Origin: an uncultured Collinsella sp. | GTDB lineage: Bacteria > Actinomycetota > Coriobacteriia > Coriobacteriales > Coriobacteriaceae | NCBI GenBank assembly: GCA_900754745.1 | Contig: CAAEEB010000077.1 | Coordinates: 1 to 15,740 of the forward strand | DNA length: 15,740 nucleotides | Reading direction: 5' to 3' | Shown: positions 13,426-15,740 of the stretch, piece after piece | How positions within the stretch are numbered: position 1 is the first letter of the stretch | Layout of the letters: every line of letters begins with the position of its first letter | Program-made: the position numbers and the translations under genes | Notes under the pieces: generated by a model | Databases searched by the model: none | Told to the model about the DNA's origin: nothing | What the model saw: only the letters and a program-made list of their open reading frames with translations

Positions 13426-14299
13426 CTATTCCCAACAGGGAGAACGCAATCGACGGGCTCTACGCGCAGTATCCGGGCGCGCTGGTCGTCGTCGACCAGG
13501 TCCGCAACATCGGCTCGCTCGCGCTTTCGCGCACCAAGCTCGCCGGGATGCCGCGCGCGTACCTGCCAGGGCTCGCCGCGCACGGCGCCTCGAAGCTGTT
13601 CGCCGGAGACGCCAAGACCGACGAGCGCGGCGCGATGGTCATAGTCAAGACGGCGTTGGGCATACCCGACACGCTGCTTGCGGTGGCCGACAGTCCGCCC
13701 GAGATAGAGGCTGCCAGGTCGCCCGCCGCGCAAAGGGACTTTTTGACCTGCGAGAACTCGCGCAGCAAGAACAGGCTCCGCAGCATATTGCTCGAATCGT
13801 GCCCGGAATTCGAGGCGCAAGCCGACCTCTCGGGCGCGGCGACCCTCAAGCTCATGGTCGCCGTCGGCGGCCCGTGGTCGATATCCGAGGCCTCGTCGCA
13901 GGCCGTCGGGACGCTCACGCGCGGCTGCAGGCGCGCCAAAGTGGCGGCGCTGGTCGAATCCGTCGAATCGTCAAGCAGGCCGCACCCGGCGGCCGTCGCC
14001 TGCGAGGACCGCGCCGTTCGGCTGCTCGCGCGAAGGATATCGGAGAACGCCGCCGAGACAGGGTCGCCGACCTCCGAGATATCCGCGCTGCTCGCCGCCG
14101 ACGAGATGTACAGGGCCTGCTCACGGTGCCCGGCATAGGACCGCGCACGGCATCCGAGCTGATCATATCCATAGACATAGCCGACTTCGCGGGCCGCGAC
14201 AGGGGCATGTTGCACGGGAAGGCGCTGAAAGCCGTGGCGAGGAAGCGGCTCGAGGTGATTTACGCGATCATGGGGGACAAGGTTCCGTACGCAGCCTAA
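13426..14299 (+). pseudogene. IS110-family transposase, truncated and frameshifted
   Basis: IS110 transposases have an N-terminal DEDD (RuvC-like) domain and a C-terminal serine domain. Here the first ~50 residues, with the first catalytic Asp, are missing, as similarity begins at about NRENAIDGLYAQYPGALVVV. The middle is readable: VDQVRNIGSLALSRTKLAGM, AYLPGLA, AKTDERGAMVI and SKNRLRSILLESCPEFEA. Near 14113 a one-base shift breaks the frame (DEMYRACSRC versus GLLTVPGIGPRTASELIISI). After that the conserved C-terminal region is collapsed: ISIDIADFAGRD runs straight into MLHGKALKAVARKRLEVIYA, so the segment normally holding the catalytic Ser is deleted. The product is inactive. Confidence 0.85.
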
Positions 14300-14400
14300 C
14301 GGCCGGAGGAGATCGCAGACCCGGCAGGGCCTGCGTCAGCATTGCCAAAAACGCCCATCGAAAGGGCGAATCCCTCTTGACAGAACTACAGGAACCCCCC
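14300..14400 (+). mobile_element. Probable right non-coding end of the IS110 remnant
   Basis: After the TAA at 14297-14299 comes non-coding sequence with a small GC-rich hairpin (CGCAG near 14315 with CTGCG near 14330) and an end-like string, CTCTTGACAGAACTACAGGA, followed by a C run at about 14395. This resembles the tail of IS110-type elements after the transposase gene. The left non-coding end, where IS110 bridge RNA is encoded, is missing. The exact boundary is uncertain. Confidence 0.4.
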
Positions 14401-14411
14401 CACGCGAGCGC

Positions 14412-15185
14412 CTAGCGCGCGAACTCCCGTAAGAGCGCGTCTTCCACTTCCCGAAGCGAAAGGGCCCCGCCTCCCGCGGCGGGACGGGCGACCACGATGC
14501 AGCGCGCTCCCACGTCGCGCGCGGCGGCGAGCTTCTCGGCCGTGCCGCCTACGGTTCCCGAGTCCTTGGTCACAAGCCACTGGGCGCCCACCTGCCGAAG
14601 CATCGCCTCGTTGAGCTCGCGGGTGAAGGGCCCCTGCATGCCGATGACGTGCGACGGCGAAAACCCCGCGTCGATGCACTTCGTAATAGCGCCGGGCAGC
14701 GGGAGCACACGCACGAAGAAGCGCTCCGCGAAATCGGCGACGCGCGTGTAGGGAGCAAGCTCCTTGCTCCCCGTCGTGAGAAGCGCGCGACCCGGGTTCT
14801 CGGAGAGAAAGCGCGCCGCGCAGGCGATCGACGCGACCGACACGACGCCTTTGGGCAGCGCCTCGGCCGGGCGCGCAAGGCGCAGGCATCGTGCACCCAC
14901 GGCGAGCGAAGCGGCCCGGATGTTGCCGCTTGCGAGCGTAGCGAAGGGGTGCGTGGCGTCGACGACGATGCGTGTACCGGAAAGCTCGCGCTCCATGTCG
15001 GCCTCGTCGAGCCTGCCCGCATGCACCTCGATGCCCGGAAGCTCGCCCAAAAGCTCGCCTCCGTACTCGGTTGCCGCGTAGGCACGGGCGGGGATACCCG
15101 CCCCGCTCGCCCATTCGCACAGAAGGCGGCCCTCGGTGGTGCCGGCGAAGATGCGCAGCGCCGGCGCGGATGCGGGCGCCGTCAC
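14412..15185 (-). CDS. cobK: Precorrin-6A (cobalt-precorrin-6A) reductase CobK/CbiJ
   Basis: Reduces the C18-C19 double bond of (cobalt-)precorrin-6A with NADPH in corrin ring synthesis. The 257-aa product has family marks: IFAGTTEGRLL at 12-22 (nucleotide-binding start), VVDATHPFATLAS 74-86, LLTTGSKEL 135-143, VIGMQGPFTRELNEAML 180-196, WLVTKDSGTVGGTAEKLAAA 203-222 and IVVARP 230-235. Start GTG 15185 overlaps the cobH TGA as GTGA, typical translational coupling. Open frame upstream of this is within cobH and not part of the gene. In an anaerobe it probably works in the early-cobalt-insertion route as CbiJ. The stop is 12 nt from the IS110 remnant, but the C-terminus looks complete. Confidence 0.92.
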   Translation of the reverse strand: MTAPASAPALRIFAGTTEGRLLCEWASGAGIPARAYAATEYGGELLGELPGIEVHAGRLDEADMERELSGTRIVVDATHPFATLASGNIRAASLAVGARCLRLARPAEALPKGVVSVASIACAARFLSENPGRALLTTGSKELAPYTRVADFAERFFVRVLPLPGAITKCIDAGFSPSHVIGMQGPFTRELNEAMLRQVGAQWLVTKDSGTVGGTAEKLAAARDVGARCIVVARPAAGGGALSLREVEDALLREFAR

Positions 15186-15740
15186 TTCGGGCCGCCTGGG
15201 CGCGTGATCTGGTAGAGCAGCGCGTTCATAATGGCGGCCGCCACGGTCGAGCCGCCCTTGCGGCCCCTCGCGACGATGGCCGGCACGCGTCGCGCGAGTA
15301 GCTCCTCTTTCGCCTCGACCACGTTCACAAACCCGACCGGCACCCCAACGACGAGCGCGGGCGCGATCTTCCCCGCGTCCATGAGCTCGGCGAGGCGCAG
15401 AAGTGCTGTGGGAGCGTTGCCGACGGCCACGATGAGCGGATCCTCGATGCCGCAAGCTTTGTCCATGCTCGCAACGGCGCGAGTCGTGCCCGCGGCGCGC
15501 GCAGCCGCGGCGACATCAGGGTCGGCCATGTAGCACACGACCTTGCAGCCGAGCTTCGCGAGCGCGGGCTTGCTTATGCCTGCGAGCGCCATGTTCGTGT
15601 CGGTGAGCACCGTGGCCCCTGCGCGCAGTGCGTCGAGCGCACAGTGCGCGGCGTCATGGGTGAACACGAGGGAATCGGCGTACGAGAAGTCGGCAGTGGT
15701 GTGGATGACGCGCTTCACGACGGGCTCTTCGAGCGGCGGG
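15182..15740 (-). CDS. cobH: Precorrin-8X methylmutase CobH/CbiC (5' end outside window)
   Basis: Moves the C11 methyl group to C12, giving (cobalt-)hydrogenobyrinate-type products. The visible 185 codons start in frame at the window edge (PPLEEPVVKRVIHTTADF), so the N-terminus, about 25-30 residues, lies beyond 15740. The GTG near 15718 is internal (Val before KRVIHTTAD) and should not be taken as the start. Family marks are VIHTTADFSYA, with the catalytic His of IHTTAD, TVLTDTNMALAGI, GTTRAVASMD, IVAVGNAPTALLRL, VVGVPVGFVNVVEAKEEL and GRKGGSTVAAAIMNALL. It overlaps cobK by 4 nt. Codon use is strongly G/C-ended. Confidence 0.95.
   Translation of the reverse strand, partial: PPLEEPVVKRVIHTTADFSYADSLVFTHDAAHCALDALRAGATVLTDTNMALAGISKPALAKLGCKVVCYMADPDVAAAARAAGTTRAVASMDKACGIEDPLIVAVGNAPTALLRLAELMDAGKIAPALVVGVPVGFVNVVEAKEELLARRVPAIVARGRKGGSTVAAAIMNALLYQITRPGGPK

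Noticed and set aside
14386..15120. Second minus-strand frame overlapping cobK
   Set aside because: Arg-rich out-of-frame translation of cobK; cobK has all family motifs and a coupled start.
15182..15718. cobH starting at the GTG near 15718
   Set aside because: The upstream codons in frame to the window edge (PPLEEPVV) fit the family, where KRVIHTTAD is internal; the gene is cut by the window.

Overview
The window looks like chromosome from a high-GC Coriobacteriia member, most likely Collinsella or a close relative. This rests on protein style, GC-rich codon use and the gene mix, not on a database match. From the left edge to about 12.07 kb it carries housekeeping genes with ordinary bacterial layout. 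From about 12.1 to 14.4 kb it is a scrap-yard of degenerate repeats and broken insertion sequences. The last 1.3 kb is the end of a cobalamin (corrin ring) gene cluster.

Left part, minus strand: a membrane-bound zinc-metalloprotease-like protein (DUF3267 type), then queH and queA, which carry out the last two steps of queuosine tRNA modification. Plus strand: a divergent class I aminoacyl-tRNA synthetase related to MetRS but with altered signature residues, then an NSUN-type RNA m5C methyltransferase. A 56-aa single-pass membrane protein lies convergent to the latter. Next come a phosphate-binding TIM-barrel protein with a long acidic N-terminal extension (+), a DegV family lipid-binding protein (-), a class III fructose-1,6-bisphosphatase (+), and two GtrA family membrane proteins in tandem (+), closed by a textbook terminator. 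tRNA modification, an aaRS-like enzyme and an rRNA/tRNA methyltransferase therefore cluster in the first 6.2 kb.

Two copies of a long palindromic element with the core TTTGGGACGGGGCTATTTT sit beside these genes (2014-2123 and 4989-5097). The first is a perfect 35-bp inverted repeat that supplies the stop codon of the metalloprotease-like gene. The first 130 bases hold another hairpin-rich, repeat-like segment.

Middle scrap-yard: four degenerate ~62-bp tandem units, each a hairpin (12127-12350), precede a truncated transposase N-terminus with a helix-turn-helix-like look. This is joined tail to tail with a decayed IS21-type istA (two frameshifts and a nonsense codon). Next to it lies an IS110-family transposase that lacks its N-terminus, is frameshifted, and has lost its internal serine-domain segment.

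Right edge, minus strand: cobH/cbiC (5' end outside the window) overlaps cobK/cbiJ by four bases (GTGA). cobK ends only a dozen bases from the IS110 remnant. The cobalamin genes look more GC-rich than the left part, so IS-mediated rearrangement or acquisition of the cob cluster is plausible but unproven.
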